Shown piece by piece: positions 1-7,274 of a stretch of 13,917 bases of DNA. The position numbers and the translations under genes are program-made. Every line of letters begins with the position of its first letter. The stretch's first letter is position 1. Under the pieces are notes generated by a model, which ran no database searches, was not told the origin of the DNA, and was given only the letters and a program-made list of their open reading frames with translations. Source of the stretch: Gemmatimonadota bacterium (GTDB lineage Bacteria > Gemmatimonadota > Gemmatimonadetes > Longimicrobiales > Gaopeijiaceae); contig JAPOOQ010000270.1 of assembly GCA_026713345.1 (NCBI GenBank), forward strand, positions 1 through 13,917. The letters are read 5' to 3'.

Positions 1-375
1 CCCGGCGACGTCCGGCATTTCTCCCTCGTGCGCCGCCTTGAAGAGCTCCGATGCTTCCTCGATCGGTGCCGCCGGCACGTGGACCGGCGCCGCGGAAAGC
101 CCCTTCGGCCCGGTCGATACCGAGAACGAAGGGGGCTTGGCGGCGAGTTCCGTCCCATCGAGATCGACAGACGCGCTGCGCGGGATCGACAGGTACAGAT
201 CCGGCTCGTGGAGCTCGAAGGGGACCCCCAGCACCTCCAGCCGGGACGTGATGAAGTGCGCGGCAGCCCGTTCGTCGATCGAACCCGACTCCCTGACGAG
301 CACCGCGAACCGCTCGATCAGGCTCCAGCCCAGATCAAACGAAGTGTCGGCCAGCAGGTTGTCCGAGAGGCTCAT
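1..375 (-). CDS. M28-family peptidase-like protein, N-terminal part (runs off left edge)
   Basis: Reading leftwards from the ATG at 375 gives 125 residues open to the window edge. The protein begins MSLSDNLLADTSFDLGW and continues with ERFAVLVRESGSIDERAAAH and a stretch about a Cα-helix plus strand (LEVLGVPFELHEPDLYLSIP). This resembles the region ahead of the protease-associated and zinc-peptidase domains in M28 aminopeptidase / glutamate carboxypeptidase-like proteins. None of the metal ligands lies inside the window, so the catalytic assignment is by resemblance only. The frame has a stop upstream (TGA near 396), so 375 is the first usable start; no strong Shine-Dalgarno is visible. No signal peptide is seen at this start. 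The plus-strand reading frames over the same bases give Arg-rich, unrecognisable products and are shadows. Palindromic sites at 493-518 lie in its upstream region. Confidence 0.6.
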   Translation of the reverse strand, partial: MSLSDNLLADTSFDLGWSLIERFAVLVRESGSIDERAAAHFITSRLEVLGVPFELHEPDLYLSIPRSASVDLDGTELAAKPPSFSVSTGPKGLSAAPVHVPAAPIEEASELFKAAHEGEMPDVAG

Positions 376-440
376 GAGGCGCCCACGGGGCGAGGCGGCA
401 TATGCTCATCCGTTACGCAAAAAAATCACGAAGGATGTTT

Positions 441-446
441 AGTATA
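441..446 (-). promoter_or_regulatory. Possible -10 element upstream of the M28-like gene
   Basis: On the minus strand this reads TATACT, one mismatch from TATAAT, about 66 nt before the start at 375. A matching -35 at 17 nt spacing is not convincing. The same GTTATACT string precedes the antitoxin gene at 3745, which slightly supports a promoter role. Confidence 0.3.
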
Positions 447-492
447 ACCCCGCTGGCAAGGGGCCTCGGAGAGCAAAAATGTAAACCGGACA

Positions 493-518
493 CTACATAA
501 TGTAATGTAGAGATTACA
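493..518. promoter_or_regulatory. Overlapping palindromes, operator-like (TACA/TGTA type)
   Basis: Three overlapping symmetric elements lie in an AT-rich island between the redoxin gene and the M28-like gene. They are TACAT-A-ATGTA at 494-504 (perfect 11-bp palindrome), CTACAT-N6-ATGTAG at 493-510, and TGTAAT-N6-ATTACA at 501-518. Paired TACA/TGTA half-sites are the pattern bound by BlaI/MecI/CopY-type winged-helix repressors, which often control peptidase genes. The site is upstream of the leftward M28-like gene, about 118-143 nt before its start. No regulator gene is in the window, so the family of the binding protein is inferred. Confidence 0.45.
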
Positions 519-568
519 CCCTTTTCCCGGACCCACCGCGTTTCCAGCGGCGATGCCGGGGGCGAGGG

Positions 569-1192
569 CTACCTCAGCGCCTCCAGGGCGGCCAGAACGT
601 CCTCGTTGGAGGGGCGCACCCGGTAGTCCACCTCGACGAACCGATACCGCACGACCCCCTCCTTGTCGATCACGTAGGTGGCGGGAATGGGGAGCGGACG
701 GTTCGGCGGGGCGTCCTCGTTGAAGAGGCCGTAGCGGTCGATGACGCTGTGGTCGGGGTCGGACAGCATGATGAAGTCAGGCGCGACGCCGTCCGAGGCG
801 CTCACCCGGTCGATCATCCGCTTCATGCCTTCCTCGTCGTCCACCGACACGGTGACGATTTCGGTGTCGTCCTGCAGTGCGTCGGGGAGAAGGGCTCTCA
901 GCTCCACGAGCTGACCGGCGCACCACGGTCACCAGTGTCCCCGGTAGAAGACGAGGACCACGTTCTTGTCGCCCCTGAAGCTTGCCAGCTCCACGGGTCC
1001 CCTGTCGTAGGACTCAAGGGTGAAGAGGGGGGCCTCGCCGCCGACCATGACGCGTTCCAGCTCGGTGGGGGGCAGGTCGCGGCCGTCCGCCGGGCCGAGG
1101 GTCTGGGCGCCGGCGGGAGCCGCGGCGACGAGGACGAGGGCGAGCAGCGCAAAGAGAAGCGCGCCCGCGCGGGGTCGGATCGAAGGAATCAT
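569..1192 (-). CDS. Exported redoxin / thioredoxin-like peroxiredoxin, predicted selenoprotein (UGA at 929-931 = Sec88)
   Basis: A 207-residue AhpC/TSA-redoxin family protein if the UGA at 929-931 is read as selenocysteine. The start ATG at 1192 is preferred over the in-frame TTG at 1201 because an AGG sits about 10 nt upstream. Residues 1-29 form a signal peptide ending near APAGAQ, so the protein acts outside the cytoplasm. The core reads KNVVLVFYRGHW-[UGA]-PWCAGQLVELRALLP. Family members have FYRGHWCPxC here, so UGA replaces the first (peroxidatic) Cys and leaves a U-x-x-C motif with Cys91, the only other Cys. Downstream the frame stays open with normal family features: TVSVDDEEG, a cis-Pro-like LPIPATYVID strand at about 170-180, and a natural TAG end at 569. 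A hairpin fitting a bacterial SECIS lies at 898-914. Without recoding the gene would appear as two fragments (929-1201 and 569-907). Expected role: thiol-dependent reduction of peroxides or disulfides in the periplasm. Alternatives are a nonsense mutation or sequencing error. Confidence 0.82.
898..914 (-). promoter_or_regulatory. Predicted bacterial SECIS hairpin for the redoxin selenoprotein
   Basis: In the mRNA sense the sequence UCAGCUC-GUG-GAGCUGA forms a perfect 7-bp stem with a 3-nt loop. The loop begins 22 nt after the UGA at 929-931 and starts with G. Outer pairing of GG (916-915) with CC (894-893) could extend the stem past a small bulge. A stem ending 16-37 nt after UGA with a G among the first two loop bases is the published general form of bacterial SECIS elements read by SelB. 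Confidence 0.7.
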
Positions 1193-1237
1193 GGATGGCA
1201 ACCTGTGGGGGAAGTGAGGTTCGTCTATCTTAACCGC

Positions 1238-2893
1238 ATGTGCTCCGTCCTCGCCATCCTCGAAGTCGATCCCGCCGATCCGCCGGCCCGCGAACGCGTC
1301 CTCGCGCTTTCAAAGCTCCAGAGGCACCGCGGCCCCGACTGGTCCGGCATCTTCGTGCACGAGCGCGCGGTGCTGGCGCACAACCGGCTGGCGATCGTGG
1401 ATGTCGAACATGGTGCGCAGCCGTTGCTGAACGCGGCGGAGACGCACGTCCTCGCGGTGAACGGGGAGATCTACAATCACCGGGAGATCCAGGCCCGGCT
1501 GCCGTCCTTCCATCCCCGCACGGCAAGCGACTGCGAAGTCATCCTGGGCCTCTACGCAGAGGAGGGCGGCGCCTTCCTGGATCGCCTCAACGGCATCTTC
1601 GCCTTCGTGCTGTACGACATCGACCGCGATCGCTACATCATCGCGCGCGACCACCTCGGCATCGTCCCCCTCTACACGGGACGCGACGACGAGGGCCGCC
1701 TCTACGTCGCGTCGGAGATGAAAGCGCTGACCCCCGTCTGCCGCACGGTCTCGGAGTTCCCCCCCGGCCATGTCCTCGATTCGGCGGACGGTACGGCCCG
1801 CCCCTACTACCACCGCCCCTGGCGCGACCACGCGGCCGCCACCGGCGACCCCGACCCGGCCCGGATCCGGGAAGCGCTCGAAGCCGCCGTCCACCGCCAG
1901 ATGATGTCGGACGTGCCCTACGGCGTCCTCCTCTCGGGGGGGCTCGACTCGTCGATCATCTCGGCCGTGACCCGGCGGTTCGCACGGCGCCGGATCGAGG
2001 ACGACGACCGGACGGAGGCCTGGTGGCCCCGCCTGCACTCCTTCTGCATCGGGCTGGAGGGGTCGCCCGATCTGGCCAGCGCCAGGACGGTCGCCGAGCA
2101 CATCGGCACCGTGCACCACGAGTTCCGCTTCACCGTGCAGGAGGGCCTCGACGCGCTCTCCGACGTCATCCACCACCTCGAGACCTACGACGTCACCACC
2201 GTGCGCGCCGCCACGCCGATGTACCTGATGGCGCGCCGCATCCGTGCGCTCGGGATCAAGATGGTGCTGTCGGGCGAGGGGGCGGACGAGGTCTTCGGCG
2301 GCTACCTGTACTTCCACCGCGCGCCCGACTCGCAGTCCTTCCACGAGGAGACCGTGCGCAAACTCGACCGGCTCCACCAGTTCGACTGTCTGCGGGCCAA
2401 CAAGGCCATGGCCGCGTGGGGGATCGAGGCCCGCGTTCCGTTCCTGGACAAGGAGTTCCTGGATGTGGCCATGTCGATCGACCCCGCGGCCAAGATGCCG
2501 GCGGGCGGGATCGAGAAGCGAATCCTGCGCGAGGCGTTCGCCGAGTATCTGCCGCCGGAGATCCTCTGGCGCCAGAAGGAGCAGTTCTCCGACGGCGTGG
2601 GCTACTCCTGGATCGACGCGCTGAGGGACCATGCCGAGGCTTCGGTCACGGACCGTCGGCTCGCCAATTCCTCCTACCGCTTCCCCTGGAATCCGCCGGC
2701 GGACAAGGAGGCCTACCTGTACCGGAGGATCTTCGAGTCGCACTTTCCCCTGGCGGACGCGGCGACCTGCGTGCCGGGCGGGCCCAGCGTCGCGTGTTCG
2801 ACTCCCGAGGCGCTCGCGTGGGACGCGGAGCTGTCGAAGACGATCGACCCTTCGGGACGGGCGGTGGCGGGGGTGCATCGGGCGGCGTACTGA
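1238..2893 (+). CDS. asnB: Asparagine synthase (glutamine-hydrolysing)
   Basis: A 551-residue protein, close to the usual AsnB length (about 554 in E. coli). It makes asparagine from aspartate, ATP and glutamine in the cytoplasm. The start is fixed by MCSVLAILE: Cys2 becomes the N-terminal nucleophile of the class II glutaminase after Met removal, so longer reading frames that begin far upstream are wrong. Glutaminase signatures follow: RHRGPDWSG (about 29-37), AHNRLAIVD, AVNGEIYNH (about 73-81), SDCEVI. The synthetase domain has the PP-loop SGGLDSS (about 231-237), then LSGEGADEVFGGY, EARVPFLD and LPPEILWRQKEQFSDGVG. Nothing essential is missing. No Shine-Dalgarno sits at normal spacing; a TATCTT at 1226-1231 lies so close to the ATG that a leaderless transcript is possible. 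The gene is divergent from the redoxin selenoprotein (45 nt between starts). Confidence 0.96.
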   Translation: MCSVLAILEVDPADPPARERVLALSKLQRHRGPDWSGIFVHERAVLAHNRLAIVDVEHGAQPLLNAAETHVLAVNGEIYNHREIQARLPSFHPRTASDCEVILGLYAEEGGAFLDRLNGIFAFVLYDIDRDRYIIARDHLGIVPLYTGRDDEGRLYVASEMKALTPVCRTVSEFPPGHVLDSADGTARPYYHRPWRDHAAATGDPDPARIREALEAAVHRQMMSDVPYGVLLSGGLDSSIISAVTRRFARRRIEDDDRTEAWWPRLHSFCIGLEGSPDLASARTVAEHIGTVHHEFRFTVQEGLDALSDVIHHLETYDVTTVRAATPMYLMARRIRALGIKMVLSGEGADEVFGGYLYFHRAPDSQSFHEETVRKLDRLHQFDCLRANKAMAAWGIEARVPFLDKEFLDVAMSIDPAAKMPAGGIEKRILREAFAEYLPPEILWRQKEQFSDGVGYSWIDALRDHAEASVTDRRLANSSYRFPWNPPADKEAYLYRRIFESHFPLADAATCVPGGPSVACSTPEALAWDAELSKTIDPSGRAVAGVHRAAY

Positions 2894-2933
2894 GTTGAGG
2901 CAACGGTGGCGAGGACGCCATGAATTGCTACCT

Positions 2934-2952
2934 GGCTGTGGCCGGCACAGCC
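2934..2952. terminator. Stem-loop between convergent asnB and vapC, possible bidirectional terminator
   Basis: GGCTGTG-GCCGG-CACAGCC is a perfect 7-bp stem with a 5-nt loop. An alternative overlapping hairpin, CAGCC-N6-GGCTG, spans 2948-2963. It lies 40 nt after the asnB stop and 43 nt from the vapC stop, where convergent transcripts should end. There is no T-tract, so an intrinsic terminator is not certain. Confidence 0.45.
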
Positions 2953-2995
2953 TGCTCCGGCTGTTGGGGGTCGGGGCTTCATGGAAACGTGGGTG

Positions 2996-3400
2996 CTAAA
3001 AGGGGTTGACGACTCGAATCCCGCCGTAGTCCTGCTCCGCGCTCATGTCCTCGGAGTAGACTGCGTCGCAGCCGAGCCGCCGGGCGGCGGCGAGGATTGC
3101 CGCATCCCAATACGAAAGACTGAAGCGGCGGCGCATCGAAACAGCATCCTTGAACACGCCGAGCGTTACGGCCTGGATTCGCATCTCCAACACCGGATCG
3201 AGGAAGCGCACGGCGTCCTCGTCGGAGAGTCGACCGGGTCGGGTGGCGCGGGTCGCCTGGTGGTAGAACTCCTGGAGAACCTGCACCGAAACAGCAAGGT
3301 TGGGCTCCGCCAGGAGTTCACGCGCGCGAAGACGCTTGGCCTCCTCTTCAGGGAGGATGCTCGCCGCGTAGAGCAGCACGTTCGTGTCGACGAAGCGCAC
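2996..3400 (-). CDS. vapC: PIN-domain ribonuclease toxin, VapC type
   Basis: A 134-residue PIN-domain protein, typical of VapC length. It begins MRFVDTNVLLYAA from a GTG at 3400, giving the first acidic residue Asp5. Glu44 in VLQEFYHQ, Asp99 in SYWDAAILAAA and Glu117/Asp118 in YSEDM complete the acidic cluster that binds Mg2+/Mn2+ and cuts RNA. It follows the ribbon-helix-helix gene by 15 nt in the same direction, the usual antitoxin-then-toxin order. Target RNA cannot be deduced. All catalytic acids are present, so it looks functional. Confidence 0.9.
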   Translation of the reverse strand: MRFVDTNVLLYAASILPEEEAKRLRARELLAEPNLAVSVQVLQEFYHQATRATRPGRLSDEDAVRFLDPVLEMRIQAVTLGVFKDAVSMRRRFSLSYWDAAILAAARRLGCDAVYSEDMSAEQDYGGIRVVNPF

Positions 3401-3415
3401 CCGCGAGTCCGTGGA

Positions 3416-3745
3416 TCACCCGTCGATGTCGGGGCGACTGGCCGGATCCGCTTCGGAACGGATCGCCGGACGGTCGTGGAGCGCTGCTCGCGGCAGGTTG
3501 TCGGCCATGCGCAGCCCAACGCCTCGCGCGTCAAAGTCGGTGAAGATCTCGTCGAACAGCCTGCGCCTGCGCTCAAGCGCGGATTCGAGGGGTTGTGGCT
3601 CCAGTTGCCCGCGTCGCTGGTTGCGGGGCACGAGACGCCGCAGGAACTCCCGCACCAGCGCCGACACCGACGTGTCCAGTTCCGCCGCGCGGATACGGGC
3701 ACCGCGGTGGGTCTCCTCGTCAACGGCTACAGTGATGTTTCGCAT
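3416..3745 (-). CDS. vapB: Ribbon-helix-helix antitoxin of the VapC pair
   Basis: A 109-residue protein from the ATG at 3745. The N-terminus MRNITVAVDEET followed by a helix (ARIRAAELDTSVSALVREFL) is the Arc/MetJ-type ribbon-helix-helix DNA-binding fold. The charged C-terminal half (LERRRRLFDEIFTDF onwards) would wrap and neutralise the PIN toxin. The frame is open for 20 further codons upstream, but those lack antitoxin features and cover the promoter, so 3745 is chosen. The pair very likely represses its own promoter through the dyad at 3757-3769. It ends in TGA 15 nt before vapC. Confidence 0.85.
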   Translation of the reverse strand: MRNITVAVDEETHRGARIRAAELDTSVSALVREFLRRLVPRNQRRGQLEPQPLESALERRRRLFDEIFTDFDARGVGLRMADNLPRAALHDRPAIRSEADPASRPDIDG

Positions 3746-3756
3746 GGATACAGTCT

Positions 3757-3781
3757 CACAGTTTCTGTGTCCTACAGTATA
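3757..3781 (-). promoter_or_regulatory. Toxin-antitoxin promoter with dyad operator
   Basis: In the minus sense TATACT (3781-3776) is a good -10 box, and CACAG-AAA-CTGTG (3769-3757) is a perfect 5+5 bp dyad just downstream, over the expected transcription start and 12 nt from the antitoxin ATG. Placement fits autorepression by a ribbon-helix-helix antitoxin. No clear -35 is seen. Confidence 0.5.
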
Positions 3782-3871
3782 ACCTTCACCTCCGAGTCGG
3801 TCCATGTCCGACGCTCACTCGGCCCGAGAATGCAGCGGGGACGGTTCCGCGGACTGCCGGATCGCCGACGG

Positions 3872-5194
3872 CTACTCCGAGGCCGGCCGCACCGCGTTCA
3901 GGAAGTCCAGCAGCAGGTTCGACATGGCGCGGATGCCCACCGGGACGGCCGAGTTGTCGGCCTGGAAGTCGGGCGTGTGGTGGCCGCCTGACGTTCCGCC
4001 GGGGATGACCTGGCCCAGACGGAAGAAGAACCCGGGGATTTCGTTCGCGTAGTAGGCGAAGTCCTCGCCGCCCATGGTGGGATCCAGTTCGACGACGTTG
4101 TCGGCGCCCAGGACCTGTTCCAGCGTGGGGAGCATCTGTTCGCCGAGCGCGGGGTCGTTGATCGTGGCGGGGGTGCCGCGGTCGTAGTCCAGCTCGTAGG
4201 TGCCGCCGCCGGCCGCGGTGATCCCGGCCAGGATCTCGCCCATGCGCCGCTCGACCGCGTCGCGCACGTCGGGGTTGTAGGTGCGCACCGTGCCCTCCAG
4301 CTCGACCTCGTTGGGGATGATGTTGAAGCGGGTGCCGCCCCGGACGATCCCCACCGTCACCACGCTGGGCTCGAGCGGGGGCAGGTTGCGCGAGCGGATG
4401 GTCTGGAAGGCGGTGACGGCCTGCGAGGCCATCACGATCGGGTCGATCCCGAGGTGCGGCGCCGCCCCGTGCGACTGCTGCCCGATGATCCGGATCTTGA
4501 AATGGTCGACCGCGGCCAGCGCGGGCCCCGAGGTGAAGCCGACCTTCCCCACCTCCATCTCCGCGAAGCTGTGCAGCCCGAAGATCGCGCTCGGGGCGGG
4601 GTCCTGCAGCACGCCTTCGGCCACCATCAGATCCGCGCCACCCTCCTCGCCCGGCGGCGGGCCCTCCTCGGCCGGCTGGAAGATGAACTTGACCGTGCCG
4701 GGGAGCTCGTCGCGCATTCCGGCCAGCACGGACGCCACCCCGAGCTGCACGGCCACATGGATGTCGTGCCCGCAGGCGTGCGACACCCCCACCTCCTGGC
4801 CCAGGTACGTCGTCCGCACGGTCGACTTGAAGGGGTACGGCGTGTCCTCGGTGACGGGGAGCGCGTCCATGTCGGCCCGCACCGCCACCACCGGGCCGGG
4901 ACGCCCGCCGCGCAGAATCCCCACGACGCCCGTGTGGGCGACCCCCGTCTGGACCTCGTCGAACCCGAGCGCGCGCAGGTGGTTCGCGACGAGCTCGGCC
5001 GTCTCGAATTCGCGGTTGCCGAGTTCGGGGTGCTGGTGGATGTGTTCCCGCAGCCGGATGATCGAGTCCTGCACCCGGGCCACGGCCGCGTCGATGTCGG
5101 GGTTTTGGGCGTGGAGGGGGGTGGTGGGGGTGGCCAGGGTGAGGGAGAAGGCGGCCGCCAGGGCGGAAAGGGAGGGCAGGACGCGGAGAGTCAT
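3872..5194 (-). CDS. Exported M20-family amidohydrolase (N-acyl-amino-acid hydrolase type)
   Basis: A 440-residue metallo-amidohydrolase of the M20D group. Residues 1-30 form a signal peptide ending at LHAQ, so it is exported. The family opening is visible as LREHIHQHPELGNREFET (49-66). Metal ligands: AVRADMDALP (Asp108/Asp110), HACGHDIH (Cys141, His143, His146), Glu176/Glu177 in QPAEEG, and the C-terminal GGHHTP. The small dimerisation domain contains GQQSHGAAPHLGIDP. M20D enzymes cleave amide bonds of N-acyl amino acids or similar conjugates (AmaA, HipO, IAA-amino-acid hydrolases); the substrate cannot be told here. It starts 33 nt after the Fic gene ends, in the same direction, so the two may share a transcript. 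The Shine-Dalgarno is weak (CGGAATC). Confidence 0.92.
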   Translation of the reverse strand: MTLRVLPSLSALAAAFSLTLATPTTPLHAQNPDIDAAVARVQDSIIRLREHIHQHPELGNREFETAELVANHLRALGFDEVQTGVAHTGVVGILRGGRPGPVVAVRADMDALPVTEDTPYPFKSTVRTTYLGQEVGVSHACGHDIHVAVQLGVASVLAGMRDELPGTVKFIFQPAEEGPPPGEEGGADLMVAEGVLQDPAPSAIFGLHSFAEMEVGKVGFTSGPALAAVDHFKIRIIGQQSHGAAPHLGIDPIVMASQAVTAFQTIRSRNLPPLEPSVVTVGIVRGGTRFNIIPNEVELEGTVRTYNPDVRDAVERRMGEILAGITAAGGGTYELDYDRGTPATINDPALGEQMLPTLEQVLGADNVVELDPTMGGEDFAYYANEIPGFFFRLGQVIPGGTSGGHHTPDFQADNSAVPVGIRAMSNLLLDFLNAVRPASE

Positions 5195-5227
5195 GGTTCG
5201 ATTCCGATCGGGTTATGGGTCAATTTG

Positions 5228-6214
5228 TTACGGTTTGGCTCGCCGCCCGAGTTCGGTCAGGCGGTACTTCTGGTTGGCCGCGCTGGGCGCATCCGGACGC
5301 GTCATTTCGACGTACCCGCTCTTCAGCGCCGGAAGCAGGTAGCGCTGCCTGAGCGATTTGCGGTCCCGCAGGCCAAGCGCGGCCTGGATCTGACGCCGTG
5401 ACATCGTGCCCTCAAGTACGGACAGCAACCGCGCGACCTGGGGGGTTACCTGGGGGGTTACCTGGGGGGTCTGGAGTGCAGCCAGGATGGTGTCGAGCAT
5501 GTATTCGATGAACCTGGTGCTTTCGCCCGCGGCCGAACTCTCACGGATTGCGCGATAGTAGTCGCTCTGCCCGGCGTGAATCAGACTTTCCACGGGTACA
5601 GTGGCGAACAGGGGGTTCCAGCGGGTCAGGATCAGGGTCTGCCACAGGCGTCCCATCCGGCCGTTGCCGTCTTCGAAGGGATGGATGAACCCGAATTCGT
5701 AGTGGAAGACCGAGCTCGAGATCAACGGATGCTCTTCGGTGCGCGCCAGCCACTCGAAAAGGTCGGCCACGAGGCCGGGAACCCTGTCCACCGGGGGGCC
5801 GATGTGCTGAACCTCATCGCCGCCCATCACAACCACGGGAGACGAGCGGTAGCGGCCGGGGGTATCCAGGAGCGCGCGCATGAGGACCCTGTGGGCGCGG
5901 AGGAGATGGGATTCATTCGCGGGATCCCATTCCTGATAGCGATCGTAGACCTCGATGGCGTTGCGCGCCTCCTGGATGTCTCGCAGTGGCCCGACCACGG
6001 GCTTGCCATCGAGCATCGTGGCGATCTGGTCTTCGGATAGACGATTGCCTTCGATCGCGAGTGATCCGCGGATGGTGCGGACCCGGTTGATGCGCCGGAG
6101 CCGCAGATCCTGCCCCACACCCGCGGCTTCGGCCCGGCCGATCGCCTCGCCGATCTCCTCGGCCCGCCCGAGGATGGCCGGGGTGATCGCGTAGGGTGGT
6201 CTGCGCAACGTCAT
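5228..6214 (-). CDS. Fic-family protein with C-terminal winged-helix-like region
   Basis: A 328-residue Fic protein. The active-site motif HPFEDGNGRMGR (178-189) is intact, so it should transfer AMP or another nucleotide moiety to a target hydroxyl. The N-terminal inhibitory motif SLAIEGN (51-57) matches the S-x-x-x-E-G-N pattern of class II Fic proteins, where the Glu blocks ATP binding, so the enzyme is probably self-inhibited at rest. A TPQVTPQVTPQV linker (249-260) joins a C-terminal region (about 261-325) resembling a winged helix (RRQIQAALGLRDRKSLRQRY, KYRLTELGR). The reading frame extends 52 codons further upstream, but those are Arg/Pro-rich and overlap the MBL gene; ATG 6214 with AAGGAG 11 nt upstream is chosen. 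No separate antitoxin gene is needed because the inhibitory helix is built in. Confidence 0.93.
   Translation of the reverse strand: MTLRRPPYAITPAILGRAEEIGEAIGRAEAAGVGQDLRLRRINRVRTIRGSLAIEGNRLSEDQIATMLDGKPVVGPLRDIQEARNAIEVYDRYQEWDPANESHLLRAHRVLMRALLDTPGRYRSSPVVVMGGDEVQHIGPPVDRVPGLVADLFEWLARTEEHPLISSSVFHYEFGFIHPFEDGNGRMGRLWQTLILTRWNPLFATVPVESLIHAGQSDYYRAIRESSAAGESTRFIEYMLDTILAALQTPQVTPQVTPQVARLLSVLEGTMSRRQIQAALGLRDRKSLRQRYLLPALKSGYVEMTRPDAPSAANQKYRLTELGRRAKP
5436..5470. repeat. 12-bp tandem repeat, about 2.9 copies, inside the Fic gene
   Basis: Unit ACCTGGGGGGTT is repeated exactly twice with a third copy of 11 bases. It encodes the TPQV repeats of the Fic linker on the minus strand. The unit is a multiple of three, so copy-number change alters linker length without a frameshift, while slippage in a G6 run would break the frame. 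Confidence 0.9.
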
Positions 6215-6275
6215 TCTCTGCCGCACTCCTTCACGAGTCGGGGGAGCCTCGGCCTCCAGGGTGCCAGGCAACCTC

Positions 6276-7175
6276 CTAGGAGCCGCCCAGGCTCGTGTAC
6301 ACCGCGCGCACGAAGCGCTCCGAGTTGGCGCCCCAGACCTCGTCCAGGTCCGCTGTCGGCGCCGCCGCAACCACTTCGTCCGCCGTCCGGCCCGCCGCCA
6401 CCATGCCGGCCACCCGCAGGCGCACCGTCTCCAGCATGTCGCGGTAGGCGCGCAGGTCGGCGGGCGAAGCCAGGTCGCCGTGGCCCGGGATGATCCGCGT
6501 GGCGTCGTTCGAGCGTTCCAGCACGAAGTTCGCCGCGGCGATCACGCCGTCGACCCCACCCCCGCTGTCGATGTCGATGAACGGGTAGCGGTCGTTGAAG
6601 AAGGTGTCGCCCATGTGGAAGACGTTGGCGCGCGGAAAGTGCACGATCGCGTCGCCGTCCGTGTGGGCCGCGCCGATGTGCGTGACGCGAATGTGGCGTC
6701 CGTTCCAGTGGAAGGTCACGGCGTTGTCGAAGGTGACCACGGGGAGCGCGGCGCGGGGAGCCTGGGCGGACCGCCCGATCAGGTCGGCAAACTCGGCGGG
6801 GTTCATGCGCCGGTAGACGTTCTCGTGCGCGACGATCATCGCGCCCGCCTCGCCCAGGTTCTCGTTGCCCCCGGTGTGGTCGCCGTGCCAGTGGGTGTTC
6901 AGCACCCAGCTGACCGGCTGGTCGGTAACCGCCGCCACCGCCGCCAAGATCCTCTCCGTCAGCGGTGCGAACTGGTCGTCGATGAGGAAGGCACCGTCAT
7001 CCCCCACGCTCAGCCCGATGTTGCCGCCCCGGCCGACGAGCATGAAGAGGTCGCTTTCCAGCTCGATGGTCTCGATCCGGACGTTGTCCATGTTCTGCTG
7101 GGCGGCGAGCGGCATGGCAGACGCGGCGGCACAACAAAGCGGCACAGCCGCCAGGAACCGTCTCGAATGGGTCAT
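6276..7175 (-). CDS. Exported metallo-beta-lactamase-fold hydrolase
   Basis: A 299-residue MBL-fold protein with a signal peptide (1-25, ending MPLAAQ). The zinc motif HWHGDH (95-100) gives His95, His97, Asp99 and His100. His171 (GAAHTDGD), Asp190 (HMGDTFF) and His232 (PGHGD) complete a binuclear site. NTHWHGDHTGGNENLG is typical of the general periplasmic cyclase/SoxH-like MBL group, rather than proven beta-lactamases; the substrate is unknown. The start at 7175 has GGAG 8 nt upstream and directly precedes the signal peptide; a 38-codon upstream extension has no such features. It is 61 nt upstream of the Fic gene and faces the dienelactone hydrolase gene across a regulatory gap holding a CRP-type dyad. 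Confidence 0.93.
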   Translation of the reverse strand: MTHSRRFLAAVPLCCAAASAMPLAAQQNMDNVRIETIELESDLFMLVGRGGNIGLSVGDDGAFLIDDQFAPLTERILAAVAAVTDQPVSWVLNTHWHGDHTGGNENLGEAGAMIVAHENVYRRMNPAEFADLIGRSAQAPRAALPVVTFDNAVTFHWNGRHIRVTHIGAAHTDGDAIVHFPRANVFHMGDTFFNDRYPFIDIDSGGGVDGVIAAANFVLERSNDATRIIPGHGDLASPADLRAYRDMLETVRLRVAGMVAAGRTADEVVAAAPTADLDEVWGANSERFVRAVYTSLGGS

Positions 7176-7274
7176 TCTCCAAGCTCCGTCGGTTGATGAA
7201 AAGACTGCGTTGGCGGACGCAGCAGGCCCGGTATTCCGGCGGCCCACATTGAATCCCCTGCCCCGGCCCGCGCT

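Noticed and set aside
28..447. Plus-strand open frames at the left edge
   Set aside because: They are Arg-rich and lack any domain; the minus-strand frame over the same bases gives a peptidase-like protein.
526..560. Nested hairpin (CCCGG...CCGGG with CCGC...GCGG inside) as a terminator for the redoxin gene
   Set aside because: There is no U-tract on the transcript side and the stem is interrupted; not convincing.
929..931. UGA as evidence of a plain pseudogene
   Set aside because: No other lesion is present in the gene, both halves are well conserved in pattern, the UGA is exactly on the catalytic position, and the same arrangement recurs at 12155-12157.
749..1237. N-terminal extension of asnB
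   Set aside because: It is antisense to the redoxin gene and would bury the Cys2 nucleophile; the real start is the ATG at 1238.
1310..2878. 522-residue open frame antisense to asnB
   Set aside because: It is a GC-rich shadow with biased composition and no recognisable domain; asnB on the other strand is complete.
4281..5401. Long plus-strand open frames over the M20 gene
   Set aside because: They are shadows of a complete M20 amidohydrolase with all metal ligands.
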